DNA of 64,000 nt, taken from positions 2,480,001 through 2,544,000 of the forward strand of contig NZ_CP069620.1 of NCBI RefSeq assembly GCF_026109735.1, in the 5' to 3' direction. This stretch comes from Salinimicrobium tongyeongense. GTDB lineage: Bacteria; Bacteroidota; Bacteroidia; Flavobacteriales; Flavobacteriaceae. The translations under genes were made by a program, and so were the position numbers. The notes below the pieces were generated by a model. That model had not been told where the DNA came from. It made no database searches and saw nothing but the letters and a program-made list of their open reading frames with translations. Positions 9,830 through 19,143 of this stretch are shown in pieces; the first letter of the stretch is position 1, and each line of letters starts with the position of its first letter.

Positions 9830-11374
9830 ATGAAAAAAATTAGTAGCCTATTTATTTTTCTTTTTATGTGCCAGTCGGTGGTATTTGCACAGGAAACGAA
9901 GATTACCGTACGTGAAGACCAAAATGCTCCAAAGATCAGCAAGCATATTTACGGTCACTTTGCTGAACATCTCGGCCGCTCTATTTATGACGGATTTTAT
10001 GTTGGGGACACCAGCGCAATCCCCAATAAAGAAGGAGTTAGAACAGATATTATTCAAGCGCTAAAGGAAATCCAAATCCCGAACCTCAGGTGGCCCGGCG
10101 GCTGTTTTGCCGATACTTATCAGTGGAAAGATGGAATTGGCCCACAGGAAGAGAGGCCAACCATGGTAAACTCCTGGTGGGGTGGGGTAACCGAAGACAA
10201 CAGCTTTGGAACGCATAATTTTTTGAACCTGTGTGAAGAATTGGGAGCCGAGCCTTTTATATCAGGAAATGTGGGTAGCGGAACAGTAAAGGATTTTGCC
10301 GACTGGGTACAGTATACCAACCATCCGGCAGGTAGTCCCATGGCCAAATTGAGAAAGGAAAATGGAAGGGAAGAACCCTGGAACGTGAAATTTTGGGGAA
10401 TTGGAAATGAGATGTGGGGCTGCGGCGGGAATATGACCGCTGAATATTATGCGAATATATATAAGCAGTACGCTACTTTTATGAACGCGTCGGAAAATAA
10501 TGAAAATCTCTATAGAATTGCGGCAGGAGCTACAGGTGATGACTATCATTGGACCGAGGTCTTAATGCGGGAGGTTCCGAAATCCCTTATTGAAGCAGTA
10601 GGATTGCATCATTATGCCGTAATTGATTGGAAAGCGAAAGGACCTTCCACAAATTATACCGAAGATATTTACTTTAAGAGTATGAAAGAAGCTCTTAAAA
10701 TGGATGAGTTCGTTACCAAGCATATAGAGGTGATGGAAAAATATGATCCTGAAAATGAAATAGACTTAGCAGTAGACGAGTGGGGTGGCTGGTACGAAGT
10801 AGAAGAAGGAACCAATCCCGGATTTTTATATCAGCAGAATACCATGAGAGATGCTATGATTGCAGGGGCAACTTTGAATATCTTCAATAATCATAGTGAG
10901 AGGGTAAAAATGGCCAATATCGCCCAGACAGTGAATGTTTTGCAGGCACAAATACTTACCGAAGGGGAGAAAATGATCCTTACCCCCACTTATCATGTTT
11001 TCAAGATGTATACAGTGCACCACGATGCCCGGTTGCTGCCGGTGGCTTTTGATTCTCCTAATTATATTTTTAATGGAGAATCCTTACCGGCCATTTCAGT
11101 TTCGGCTTCGAAAAGTGAGACCGGAAGCACCAGCATTTCCCTGGTCAACATAGATGCAAAAAAGGAACATAAGGTGGAAATTGAACTGGAAGGTCTGGAT
11201 GTGAAGAAAATGCAGGGACAAATCCTTAGATCAGGTAAAATTCAGGATCATAATACTTTTGATGACCCAGATAAAATAACCATTAAGGATTTTAAAGACT
11301 TCAGTCTCAAAAATGGCAAATTATCAATGGTTTTGCCTCCTTTCTCAGTGGTAGTGCTTTCCTCAAAAAAGTAA
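9830..11374 (+). CDS. GH51 alpha-L-arabinofuranosidase
   Basis: A 514-residue enzyme with a clear signal peptide (MKKISSLFIFLFMCQSVVFAQ), so it is periplasmic or surface-exposed, unlike the many cytoplasmic GH51 proteins. The barrel contains the family signature residues: acid/base Glu194 in GIGNEMWG and nucleophile Glu317 in AVDEWGG, with NLRWPGGCF near residue 90. The C-terminal beta domain ends in LPPFSVVVLS, as usual. Length is normal for GH51. It would release alpha-L-arabinofuranose from arabinan, arabinoxylan or arabino-xyloglucan fragments. It heads a two-gene unit: the GH127 gene starts 24 nt after its stop, pairing alpha- and beta-arabinofuranosidases. Confidence 0.95.
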   Translation: MKKISSLFIFLFMCQSVVFAQETKITVREDQNAPKISKHIYGHFAEHLGRSIYDGFYVGDTSAIPNKEGVRTDIIQALKEIQIPNLRWPGGCFADTYQWKDGIGPQEERPTMVNSWWGGVTEDNSFGTHNFLNLCEELGAEPFISGNVGSGTVKDFADWVQYTNHPAGSPMAKLRKENGREEPWNVKFWGIGNEMWGCGGNMTAEYYANIYKQYATFMNASENNENLYRIAAGATGDDYHWTEVLMREVPKSLIEAVGLHHYAVIDWKAKGPSTNYTEDIYFKSMKEALKMDEFVTKHIEVMEKYDPENEIDLAVDEWGGWYEVEEGTNPGFLYQQNTMRDAMIAGATLNIFNNHSERVKMANIAQTVNVLQAQILTEGEKMILTPTYHVFKMYTVHHDARLLPVAFDSPNYIFNGESLPAISVSASKSETGSTSISLVNIDAKKEHKVEIELEGLDVKKMQGQILRSGKIQDHNTFDDPDKITIKDFKDFSLKNGKLSMVLPPFSVVVLSSKK

Positions 11375-11398
11375 TTTAATAATTTAAATTTCGGGTTA

Positions 11399-13792
11399 AT
11401 GATTAAAGATCACAGGCACCATATTCTTTTCTATTTGTTTCTAACAGCTTTTGCTTTTGGACCTAATGTCTGGGCTCAAAATAAGAGCGACATTAAATTT
11501 TTTAAGCTTCAGGACGTAGAGCTGGGAGAAGGGCCTTTTAAACAGGCAATGCTTACAGATCTCAATTACATACTCGAATTGGAGCCAGATAAATTACTGG
11601 CTCCCTTTTTACGGGAAGCAGGTTTAGAACCAAAGGCTAAAAGTTACACCAATTGGGAAAATTCCGGGTTGGATGGCCATATTGGAGGGCATTATCTTAC
11701 TGCCCTGGCACAAATGTATGCATCTGCAGGTAGTGAAGATGCATATGAAAGATTAGAATATATGCTTGGGGAGCTTAAACGGGCGCAGGATGCTTATGGC
11801 ACCGGGTATATTGGAGGTGTTCCGGGAAGTAAAGAGCTTTGGGCAGAGATTAGGTCAGGAAATCTGAAGCCGGCCAGTTTTAGTCTGAATGGCAGATGGG
11901 TGCCTCTTTACAACATCCATAAGACATATGCCGGGCTACTTGATGCTTATACACATACTGGAAATCTACTGGCTAAGGAAATGTTGATCGATTTTACCGA
12001 CTGGATGGTCGATCTTACAGCAAACCTTTCTGATGAACAGATCCAGTCCCTTCTTATCTCCGAACATGGTGGTTTAAATGAGGTCTTTGCAGATGTAGCC
12101 AGAATAACCGGCGAAGAGAAATACCTGGAACTGGCCCGGCAATTTTCTCAGCAGGCGCTGCTTGATCCTTTAAGTCAGGAGAATGATGTCTTAAATGGCA
12201 TGCATGCAAATACCCAGATTCCCAAGGTGATTGGATTTGAAACCGTTGCGTCAATTTCGGGGGATGAGGATTATCATGAGGCAGCGAAATATTTTTGGGA
12301 AAACGTGGTGAACCAACGCTCTGTAGCCATTGGAGGGAATAGTGTAAGGGAACATTTTCATCCAACTACCGATTTTTCCTCGATGGTCACCGACGTACAG
12401 GGCCCCGAAACCTGTAATACTTACAACATGCTCAAATTGAGCAAAAAGCTCTTTCAGGCAGAAGGTTTGGAAAAATACATAGATTATTACGAGGAAGCTC
12501 TGTATAATCATATTCTTTCCTCGCAACATCCTGAAAAAGGCGGTTTTGTTTATTTCACGCCTATGCGTCCGGGGCATTACCGGGTGTATTCTCAGCCGGA
12601 AACCAGTTTCTGGTGCTGCGTGGGTTCGGGTATTGAAAATCATGGAAAGTACAATGAATTCATCTATGCCTATTCTGAAAATGAGCTTTATGTGAATCTT
12701 TTTATCCCGTCAACCTTAAATTGGGAGGAGAAAGGACTTTCGTTTACTCAAACAACAAGTTTTCCTGAAGTAGAGTCCACATCATTTTTAATCGGGTCTA
12801 AAAAGTCCCAGGATTTAACCCTGAAAATAAGATATCCGCGCTGGATTTCGCAGGGGGAGTTCAATGTTGAAGTAAACGGAAAACCGGTGGAGGTGAATAC
12901 AACTTCCGGGAACTACTTCATCATTAAAAGAAAATGGAAAGATGGTGACAGGGTCGATGTGAAATTGCCCATGCAGCTTACTTCTGAAAGACTTCCCGAT
13001 GGTTCAGATTACAAGGCTTTGAAATACGGCCCCATTGTACTGGCAGCTAAAACAGGGAATGGGGATATGGACGGGCTTTTTGCCGATGATAGCAGGGGAG
13101 GCCATATTGCAGCCGGTGAGGTCATCCCGCTTTCAGAAGTGCCTTATTTCATTTCAGATAAAACTGAAGACATTGAAACCCTGGCGAAGAAAGTCCCAGG
13201 TAAAAACCTTACTTTTTCAGCATCAGAAGTAATCTATCCCCCCAAATATAAAGACCTCGAATTTATACCATTTTACAAACTCCATGACTCACGGTATGCC
13301 ATTTACCTTCCTCTGGAAACTACTGAAGGTGTGGAGAAGATAAGGAAGGAACTGGAGAAAAAGGAGGAGGAAGAAAAGATGCTGGCGGCTTTGACCATTG
13401 ACAGGGTCGCTCCCGGCGAACAACAACCGGAAGCCGATCATTTTATAGAAAGCCAAAATTCAAATATAGGTACGCACCGCGATAGGCATTGGAGAGATGC
13501 AGAAGGCTGGTTTAGTTATAACTTGATAGATAAGGAGAAACAGGCACGAAAGCTTAGGATCACCTACTTTGGAGGAGATGAAGGCCGTAATTTTAAAATT
13601 TTCATTAATGACGAACTCATTGCCGAAGAAAGTTTCCATGGCCTGGAGGGAAACAGGTTCTTTGAAAAGGATTATAAACTTCCTGCCGGAATGGTGAAAA
13701 AAAGCGATGGAATCTTGAAGCTGAAGTTTGAAGCAGTCCCGGGTTCGCGTACTGCAGGAATTTACGATGTTCGGTTATTGAAAAACAAATAA
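11399..13792 (+). CDS. GH127 beta-L-arabinofuranosidase (DUF1680 family)
   Basis: A 797-residue secreted protein; the signal peptide ends at WAQ (about residue 26). The (alpha/alpha)6 barrel carries the zinc/thiol centre known from HypBA1: Glu337 and Cys339 in PETCNTYN, and Cys406-Cys407 in FWCCVGSG. By alignment Cys406 would be the catalytic nucleophile. About 140 extra C-terminal residues after a charged KKEEEEK linker (near 645-660) form a beta-rich domain found on many Bacteroidota GH127 proteins. The expected reaction is hydrolysis of terminal beta-L-arabinofuranose, as found in extensin-type arabinosides and on the T side chain of solanaceous xyloglucan. It lies directly behind GH51 and ahead of the arabinose catabolic genes. 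Confidence 0.93.
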   Translation: MIKDHRHHILFYLFLTAFAFGPNVWAQNKSDIKFFKLQDVELGEGPFKQAMLTDLNYILELEPDKLLAPFLREAGLEPKAKSYTNWENSGLDGHIGGHYLTALAQMYASAGSEDAYERLEYMLGELKRAQDAYGTGYIGGVPGSKELWAEIRSGNLKPASFSLNGRWVPLYNIHKTYAGLLDAYTHTGNLLAKEMLIDFTDWMVDLTANLSDEQIQSLLISEHGGLNEVFADVARITGEEKYLELARQFSQQALLDPLSQENDVLNGMHANTQIPKVIGFETVASISGDEDYHEAAKYFWENVVNQRSVAIGGNSVREHFHPTTDFSSMVTDVQGPETCNTYNMLKLSKKLFQAEGLEKYIDYYEEALYNHILSSQHPEKGGFVYFTPMRPGHYRVYSQPETSFWCCVGSGIENHGKYNEFIYAYSENELYVNLFIPSTLNWEEKGLSFTQTTSFPEVESTSFLIGSKKSQDLTLKIRYPRWISQGEFNVEVNGKPVEVNTTSGNYFIIKRKWKDGDRVDVKLPMQLTSERLPDGSDYKALKYGPIVLAAKTGNGDMDGLFADDSRGGHIAAGEVIPLSEVPYFISDKTEDIETLAKKVPGKNLTFSASEVIYPPKYKDLEFIPFYKLHDSRYAIYLPLETTEGVEKIRKELEKKEEEEKMLAALTIDRVAPGEQQPEADHFIESQNSNIGTHRDRHWRDAEGWFSYNLIDKEKQARKLRITYFGGDEGRNFKIFINDELIAEESFHGLEGNRFFEKDYKLPAGMVKKSDGILKLKFEAVPGSRTAGIYDVRLLKNK

Positions 13793-13905
13793 ATAAATCT
13801 CCTGCCGGGGAAAATCTGTTTAATTAACAGGAGAAATTAATTAATCGCCATAGCACAATTTCTTTCTGTAAATTTAGAAAGACTAAAAACTCTGTTAAAA
13901 ATTCA

Positions 13906-13947
13906 TAAGTGTTTTACTAACACTTAAAGAAAAGAAACTTATATTTG
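13906..13947 (+). promoter_or_regulatory. Candidate araB promoter and operator
   Basis: An exact -7 box TATATTTG lies at 13940-13947. A perfect dyad, TAAGTGTT-ttact-AACACTTA (8-nt arms, 13906-13926), covers the place where the -33 box should be. A second small dyad, TCTTTCT...AGAAAGA, lies upstream at 13861-13882. The arrangement suggests a regulator binding over the -33 region; no regulator gene is present in the window. The rest of the 184-nt gap (13793-13976) holds only a weak TCTCCTG/CAGGAGA stem behind GH127. Confidence 0.5.
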
Positions 13948-13976
13948 AGTATCTGTTTTAAGCAATTACTATTAAG

Positions 13977-15662
13977 ATGAAGAATTATGTTATAGGCCTC
14001 GATTACGGAACCGACTCGGTGAGAGCTGTTTTAGTAGATTCAGAAAATGGAAAAGAACTGGCCTCAGATACTTATTATTACCCGCGATGGAAGGAGCAGA
14101 AATACTGTAACGCAGCAATAAATCAATTCCGGCAACACCCTTTAGACCATATTGAAGGTCTTGAAAAGACCATTAAAGGAGTTGTGGAAAAAAGCGGAAT
14201 TGACGGCCAGGCCGTAAAAGGGATTTGTATAGATACCACCGGCTCATCACCCATTGCAGTTACCAAAGAAGGAACTCCACTGGCATTTATTGAAGGTTTT
14301 GAAGAGAATCCCAATGCCATGATGGTGTTGTGGAAAGACCATACTGCCATTAAGGAAGCTAATGAGATCAACGAGCTGGCAGAGAATTGGGGAGGTGAGA
14401 ATTATACCAAATACGAAGGCGGAATTTATTCCTCCGAATGGTTTTGGGCAAAGATCACCCACGTGATCAGGGAAGATGAAAAGGTGAAAAACGCAGCCTA
14501 TTCCTGGATGGAGCATTGTGATCTAATGACCTTTATGCTCATAGAAGACCAGGATCTGCAGTCTTTTAAACGAAGCCGCTGTGCTGCCGGACACAAAGCT
14601 ATGTGGCACGAAAGCTGGGGCGGACTTCCTTCCGAAGATTTCCTCAACAGGCTGGATCCTTATTTAGGTGAGCTTCGCAGAAGATTATACAACGAGACCT
14701 ACACCTCCGATGAGGTTGCCGGGAATTTAAGTGCCAAATGGGCTCAAAAATTAGGATTAAGTACAAATTGTGTTATTGCCGTAGGGGTTTTTGATGCACA
14801 CTCGGGCGCAGTAGGCGCCAAAATCGATAAGCATACTTTGGTTCGTGTAATGGGAACCTCCACCTGCGATATTATCATATCCTCCAAAGAAAACGTTGGA
14901 GATAAGACCGTAAAAGGTATTTGCGGGCAGGTAGACGGCTCGGTTATACCTGAAATGATAGGTCTGGAAGCGGGGCAGTCGGCTTTTGGCGATGTGCTGG
15001 CATGGTTTAAAAATGTGCTTTCCTGGCCCCTGGATAATCTTATATATAATTCTGAAATACTATCCGAAGAACAAAAAGAGCAACTAAAAGCAGAAGCCGA
15101 AAAGAACTTTATCAGGAAACTTTCTGAAGAGGCAGAGAAAATTGACATTTTTGAGAGCCTGCCTATTGCCCTTGACTGGATCAACGGCCGAAGAACCCCC
15201 GATGCTAATCAGGAGTTGAAAAGTGCCATTTCCAACCTGTCTTTAGGATCTAAAGCCCCCCATATTTTTAAAGCTTTGATCAATGCAATTTGCTTCGGTT
15301 CTAAAGAGATCGTGAACCGTTTTGAAGAAGAAGGGGTTAAGATCAATAGCGTGATAGGAATTGGAGGAGTGGCGAGAAAATCTCCTTTTATAATGCAAAC
15401 CCTGGCAAATGTGCTGGATATGCCTATTAAAGTAGCTGCTTCAGATGAAGCACCTGCTCTTGGGGCAGCCATTTATGCTGCTGTTGCTGCAGGGCTTTAT
15501 CCAAACGTGATCGAAGCCAGTAAAACCCTGGGCAGTGATTTTGAAGCAGAATATCTTCCGAAGAAAGAGGAGGTGAAAGTTTATGCCGAATTAATGCAGG
15601 AGTATAAAGAATTGGGCGCCTTCGCCGAAAAAAGTGCAACCAGAAAAATAAGCAGACAATGA
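13977..15662 (+). CDS. araB: L-ribulokinase
   Basis: A 561-residue cytoplasmic FGGY-family kinase that phosphorylates L-ribulose to L-ribulose-5-phosphate. The N-terminal phosphate-binding turn IGLDYGTDSVRAV (Asp9), the catalytic base Asp273 in GVFDAHSGAVG and the C-terminal ATPase motif GIGGVARKSPF (about 460) are all present. Length matches E. coli AraB (566 aa). Its stop overlaps the araD start by 4 nt (ATGA). The B-D-A gene order with an epimerase and a symporter makes the assignment firm compared with xylulokinase or glycerol kinase relatives. Confidence 0.96.
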   Translation: MKNYVIGLDYGTDSVRAVLVDSENGKELASDTYYYPRWKEQKYCNAAINQFRQHPLDHIEGLEKTIKGVVEKSGIDGQAVKGICIDTTGSSPIAVTKEGTPLAFIEGFEENPNAMMVLWKDHTAIKEANEINELAENWGGENYTKYEGGIYSSEWFWAKITHVIREDEKVKNAAYSWMEHCDLMTFMLIEDQDLQSFKRSRCAAGHKAMWHESWGGLPSEDFLNRLDPYLGELRRRLYNETYTSDEVAGNLSAKWAQKLGLSTNCVIAVGVFDAHSGAVGAKIDKHTLVRVMGTSTCDIIISSKENVGDKTVKGICGQVDGSVIPEMIGLEAGQSAFGDVLAWFKNVLSWPLDNLIYNSEILSEEQKEQLKAEAEKNFIRKLSEEAEKIDIFESLPIALDWINGRRTPDANQELKSAISNLSLGSKAPHIFKALINAICFGSKEIVNRFEEEGVKINSVIGIGGVARKSPFIMQTLANVLDMPIKVAASDEAPALGAAIYAAVAAGLYPNVIEASKTLGSDFEAEYLPKKEEVKVYAELMQEYKELGAFAEKSATRKISRQ

Positions 15663-16363
15663 GTTCTATTTATCAGGAATTAAAACAGGAATGTTACGAG
15701 GCCAATATGCAGCTCAATGCATTGAATCTCGTGATCTATACCTTCGGAAATGTGAGCGCGGTAGATCGCGAAAAAGGCGTTTTTGCGATTAAACCCAGCG
15801 GCGTGCCTTATGAAGATTTAAAACCTGAAGATATCGTGATCCTCGATTTTGATAACAATGTTGTGGAAGGGGAAATGAGACCATCTTCAGACACCAAAAC
15901 CCATGCTTTTCTGTATAAGAACTGGAAGGAAATAGGCGGAGTGGCACATACCCACGCGACCTATTCGGTTGCCTGGGCCCAGGCGCAGCGGGATGTTCCT
16001 ATTTTTGGAACCACACACGCCGACCATTTGACAACCGATATTCCCTGTGCACCCCCTATGCGAGATGATTTAATCGAAGGGAACTACGAACACAATACCG
16101 GGATACAGATACTGGACTGCTTTAAAGAGAAAGGTCTCTCTTATGAGGAAGTTCAAATGGTGCTTATAGGCAATCACGGGCCATTTACCTGGGGCAAAGA
16201 TGCCGCCAAAGCGGTGTACAACAGCAAGGTTTTGGAAGAGGTGTCAAAAATGGCATTTTTGACACTTCAGATAAATCCCGAAGCCCCCAGGCTAAAGGAT
16301 TCTCTTATTAAAAAACACTACGAACGTAAACATGGCAAAAATGCCTATTACGGTCAAAAATAA
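15659..16363 (+). CDS. araD: L-ribulose-5-phosphate 4-epimerase
   Basis: A 234-residue class II aldolase-fold epimerase that converts L-ribulose-5-phosphate to D-xylulose-5-phosphate. Zinc-ligand histidines are visible at His97 and His99 (VAHTHATYS) and His173 (GNHGPFTWG); GNVSAVDR and IKPSGVPY form the substrate pocket. The C-terminal HYERKHGKNAYYGQ is nearly that of the E. coli enzyme. The reading frame contains a perfect 25-nt palindrome (16241-16265) coding for VSKMAFLTL, in a place where the enterobacterial protein has a different sequence of the same length. It is translationally coupled to araB. Confidence 0.96.
   Translation: MSSIYQELKQECYEANMQLNALNLVIYTFGNVSAVDREKGVFAIKPSGVPYEDLKPEDIVILDFDNNVVEGEMRPSSDTKTHAFLYKNWKEIGGVAHTHATYSVAWAQAQRDVPIFGTTHADHLTTDIPCAPPMRDDLIEGNYEHNTGIQILDCFKEKGLSYEEVQMVLIGNHGPFTWGKDAAKAVYNSKVLEEVSKMAFLTLQINPEAPRLKDSLIKKHYERKHGKNAYYGQK
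16241..16265. repeat. Iterated palindrome (AAAAATGGCATTTTT core) inside araD
   Basis: A perfect odd palindrome with 12-nt arms around a central G (16253). The core is AAAAATG-G-CATTTTT and the flanks are GTGTC/GACAC. It is in frame and coding. It is one of six exact copies of the core in this window. Confidence 0.9.
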
Positions 16364-16375
16364 ATTAAACGAATC

Positions 16376-16408
16376 AGACCTAACAGGTTTTTAAAACCTG
16401 TTAGGTCT
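16376..16408 (+). terminator. Hairpin between araD and araA
   Basis: A perfect inverted repeat with 16-nt arms (AGACCTAACAGGTTTT and its complement) around one T, followed by TTTTAATAAT. It lies 13 nt after the araD stop and 31 nt before araA. It can end transcription or lower araA expression relative to araBD. The CCTAACAGG...CCTGTTAGG element resembles repeats seen widely in Flavobacteriia (recalled, not searched). Confidence 0.7.
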
Positions 16409-16438
16409 TTTAATAATATTTACCCTAATTCAGAATAG

Positions 16439-17947
16439 ATGATCAGTACAGAAGAAAAGGAAATTTGGTTTGTAACCGGGAGTCAGCACCTTTACGGGGA
16501 AGAAACTCTTAACCAGGTCGCAAAAAATTCCGCAGCCATAGTCGACGGGTTTAACGGATCGAATAAGATCCCGTTAAAAATAGTTCACAAAGAAACGGTG
16601 AAGACGCCCGATGAAATTACAAACCTCCTCCAGCTGGCAAACAGCGAGAAAAAATGTATTGGTATCATCACCTGGATGCATACTTTTTCACCGGCAAAAA
16701 TGTGGATCAATGGTTTGAGCTTATTAAAAAAACCAATTTGCCATCTACATACCCAATTCAACGCTGAAATTCCCTGGAACAAGATCGACATGGATTTCAT
16801 GAACCTGAACCAGTCAGCCCACGGAGACCGGGAATTTGGTTTTATGATGTCCAGAATGCGTAAAAAGAGAAAAGTAATTGTAGGACACTGGCAGGAAGAG
16901 CGCGTACAGCAAAAGATTGGCAACTGGTGCAGAGTGGTACTGGGTTGGGACGAACTGCAGAACCTTAAAGTGGCCCGAATTGGCGACAACATGCGGGAAG
17001 TGGCCGTTACTGAAGGAGATAAAGTGGCCGCCCAGATGAAGTTTGGAATGTCGGTTAATGGCTATGATTCTTCGGAAGTTGTGGCGCATATCAATAAAGT
17101 TTCAGAAGCTGAAGTAGAGAAGCTACTCGAAGAATATGAATCTTCGTATAAGCTTTCAGAAAAACTTCAGAAGAATGGCGAGAAAAGAGACTCACTGAAG
17201 GAAGCTGCAAAAATTGAACTTGGCCTTCGCGCTTTTCTTGAAGAAGGCGGATTTAAAGCCTTTACCGACACTTTTGAGAATCTTGGAGAGCTAAAACAAT
17301 TGCCGGGAATTGCCGTACAACGTTTAATGGCCGATGGGTATGGATTTGGTGCCGAAGGGGACTGGAAAACCGCTGCGCTTCTGCGAGCCATGAAAGTTAT
17401 GACCTATGGACTGGAAGGCGGAACTTCTTTTATGGAAGATTACACCTATCATTTTAGTCCGCAAAAATCTTATGTCTTGGGGTCGCACATGCTCGAGATC
17501 TGTCCTACCATAGCCGATGCCAAACCTTCCTGTGAAGTACATCCGCTGGGAATTGGAGGAAAAGAAGATCCGGTAAGGCTGGTATTCAACTCTCCTAAAG
17601 GTCCTGCTCTTAATGCATCTTTAATCGATTTGGGCAACAGGTTCAGATTAATAGTAAATGAGGTGGAGGCCGTAAAACCTGAAGCCGATCTGCCAAATTT
17701 ACCTGTCGCACGGGTACTTTGGGATCCAAAACCAGATCTGGATATTGCCGCAACCTCCTGGATACTTGCAGGGGGAGCTCATCATACCGTGTACACTCAG
17801 GCCCTGACAACCGAATTCCTTGAAGATTTTGCCGATATCGCCGGCATTGAATTACTGGTGATTGATGAAAAAACAAATGTTAGGGAATTCAAAGATAAGA
17901 TCAACGCCAACGAAGTCTATTACCACCTGTTCCAACACGGAATGTAG
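16439..17947 (+). CDS. araA: L-arabinose isomerase
   Basis: A 502-residue cytoplasmic isomerase converting L-arabinose to L-ribulose, the first step of the pathway. All four metal/catalytic positions known for E. coli AraA are present with almost identical numbering: Glu306 (GAEGDWK), Glu333 (SFMEDYTYH), His350 (GSHMLEICP) and His448/449 (AHHTVY). The N-terminal [13 protein letters not shown] is typical. Length equals the family norm (about 500). It is separated from araD by a strong hairpin and followed 19 nt later by the lipoprotein epimerase gene. Confidence 0.97.
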   Translation: MISTEEKEIWFVTGSQHLYGEETLNQVAKNSAAIVDGFNGSNKIPLKIVHKETVKTPDEITNLLQLANSEKKCIGIITWMHTFSPAKMWINGLSLLKKPICHLHTQFNAEIPWNKIDMDFMNLNQSAHGDREFGFMMSRMRKKRKVIVGHWQEERVQQKIGNWCRVVLGWDELQNLKVARIGDNMREVAVTEGDKVAAQMKFGMSVNGYDSSEVVAHINKVSEAEVEKLLEEYESSYKLSEKLQKNGEKRDSLKEAAKIELGLRAFLEEGGFKAFTDTFENLGELKQLPGIAVQRLMADGYGFGAEGDWKTAALLRAMKVMTYGLEGGTSFMEDYTYHFSPQKSYVLGSHMLEICPTIADAKPSCEVHPLGIGGKEDPVRLVFNSPKGPALNASLIDLGNRFRLIVNEVEAVKPEADLPNLPVARVLWDPKPDLDIAATSWILAGGAHHTVYTQALTTEFLEDFADIAGIELLVIDEKTNVREFKDKINANEVYYHLFQHGM

Positions 17948-17966
17948 AACTAAAACCAACTCAATT

Positions 17967-19142
17967 ATGAATACTGTAAAAAGAAGTTTTTTAAGTTGTG
18001 GGTTATTGATTTTAGCCCTTGCATTCGTACAGTGCAAAAATGAAAATAAAGAAGTTCAAACTTCAGAAGAGGATACTACTAATGTGGATCAGGAAGTGAT
18101 GAAGGAGGATTATGGCACAACACCCGATGGTGAGAAGGTTGAGCAATATACGCTTAAAAATGATAACGGAATGAAAGTGAAGATCATCACCTATGGGGGA
18201 CGTATCACTTCCCTTACCGCACCAGATGCCGATGGGAATTATGAAGATGTTGTCCTTGGATTCAATTCCCTTGACCAATATCTTGAAGATAATCCCTTTT
18301 TTGGAGCTTTAATCGGCCGCTTTGGAAACAGGATCGCTAATGGAAAATTTAGCCTGGATGGCCAAGAATATACCCTGGCACAAAATGACGGACAAAATCA
18401 TTTGCACGGCGGGGAAAAAGGCTTTGACAAAGTGGTATGGACTGTGGAAGAGGCAGATCCCAAAATGCTTAAACTGTCTTACGTAAGTGAGGATATGGAA
18501 GAAGGCTACCCCGGCAAGCTTGAGACTCTTGTTACTTATACTCTTAATGATGATAATTCTCTAGATGTGGATTATGAGGCAACGACCGATAAAAAGACGG
18601 TAGTTAATTTGACTCAGCATGCATATTTCAATTTATCAGGAGATTTTTCCGAATCTATTCTTGATCATGAAATCGTAATAAACGCAGATAAATTTCTACC
18701 GGTGACAGAAAACTTAATTCCTACAGGACAACTGCAGGATGTTGAAAATACTCCTTTTGATTTCAGGGAGCCAAAGCAGGTAGGGGCAGAAATAGATGCC
18801 GGTAACGAGCAGCTAAATAGAGCCGGGGGTTACGATCACAACTGGGTGCTGAATGAGAAGGACAGCGGGATGCGTTTTGCTGCTTCTGCATACCATCCGG
18901 AAAGTGGCCGTTTTATGGAGGTGCATACCACCGAACCCGGAATCCAGTTTTACTCCGGAAATTTCCTCGATGGAACTTTGCCGCTTCAGTATGGGGAAGG
19001 GAATTATGAAAAAAGGAGTGGCTTCTGTCTGGAAACGCAGCACTATCCGGATTCACCAAACCAAAAAAATTTCCCATCTGTCGTTCTTGAGCCGGGAGAT
19101 ACATATACATCAAAAACTTCCTTTAAATTTTCAGTAAAATAA
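17967..19142 (+). CDS. galM: Aldose 1-epimerase (galactose mutarotase family), lipoprotein
   Basis: A 391-residue aldose 1-epimerase that interconverts alpha and beta anomers of hexoses or of L-arabinose. The ATG at 17967 is preferred: it gives a lipoprotein signal peptide (ILALAFVQC). A longer in-frame start at 17862 lies inside araA and adds a non-signal tail. Catalytic residues are visible: His218 in LTQHAYFN and Glu356 in CLETQHYPDSPN, with GRFGNRIANGKF and GYDHNWVL. Because of the signal it should act outside the cytoplasm, next to the symporter encoded 1 nt downstream, supplying the anomer that is transported (inference). Confidence 0.92.
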   Translation: MNTVKRSFLSCGLLILALAFVQCKNENKEVQTSEEDTTNVDQEVMKEDYGTTPDGEKVEQYTLKNDNGMKVKIITYGGRITSLTAPDADGNYEDVVLGFNSLDQYLEDNPFFGALIGRFGNRIANGKFSLDGQEYTLAQNDGQNHLHGGEKGFDKVVWTVEEADPKMLKLSYVSEDMEEGYPGKLETLVTYTLNDDNSLDVDYEATTDKKTVVNLTQHAYFNLSGDFSESILDHEIVINADKFLPVTENLIPTGQLQDVENTPFDFREPKQVGAEIDAGNEQLNRAGGYDHNWVLNEKDSGMRFAASAYHPESGRFMEVHTTEPGIQFYSGNFLDGTLPLQYGEGNYEKRSGFCLETQHYPDSPNQKNFPSVVLEPGDTYTSKTSFKFSVK

Positions 19143-19143
19143 T

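Noticed and set aside
17862-17966. N-terminal extension of the aldose epimerase reading frame
   Set aside because: It overlaps the end of araA and would bury the lipoprotein signal peptide; ATG 17967 is better.
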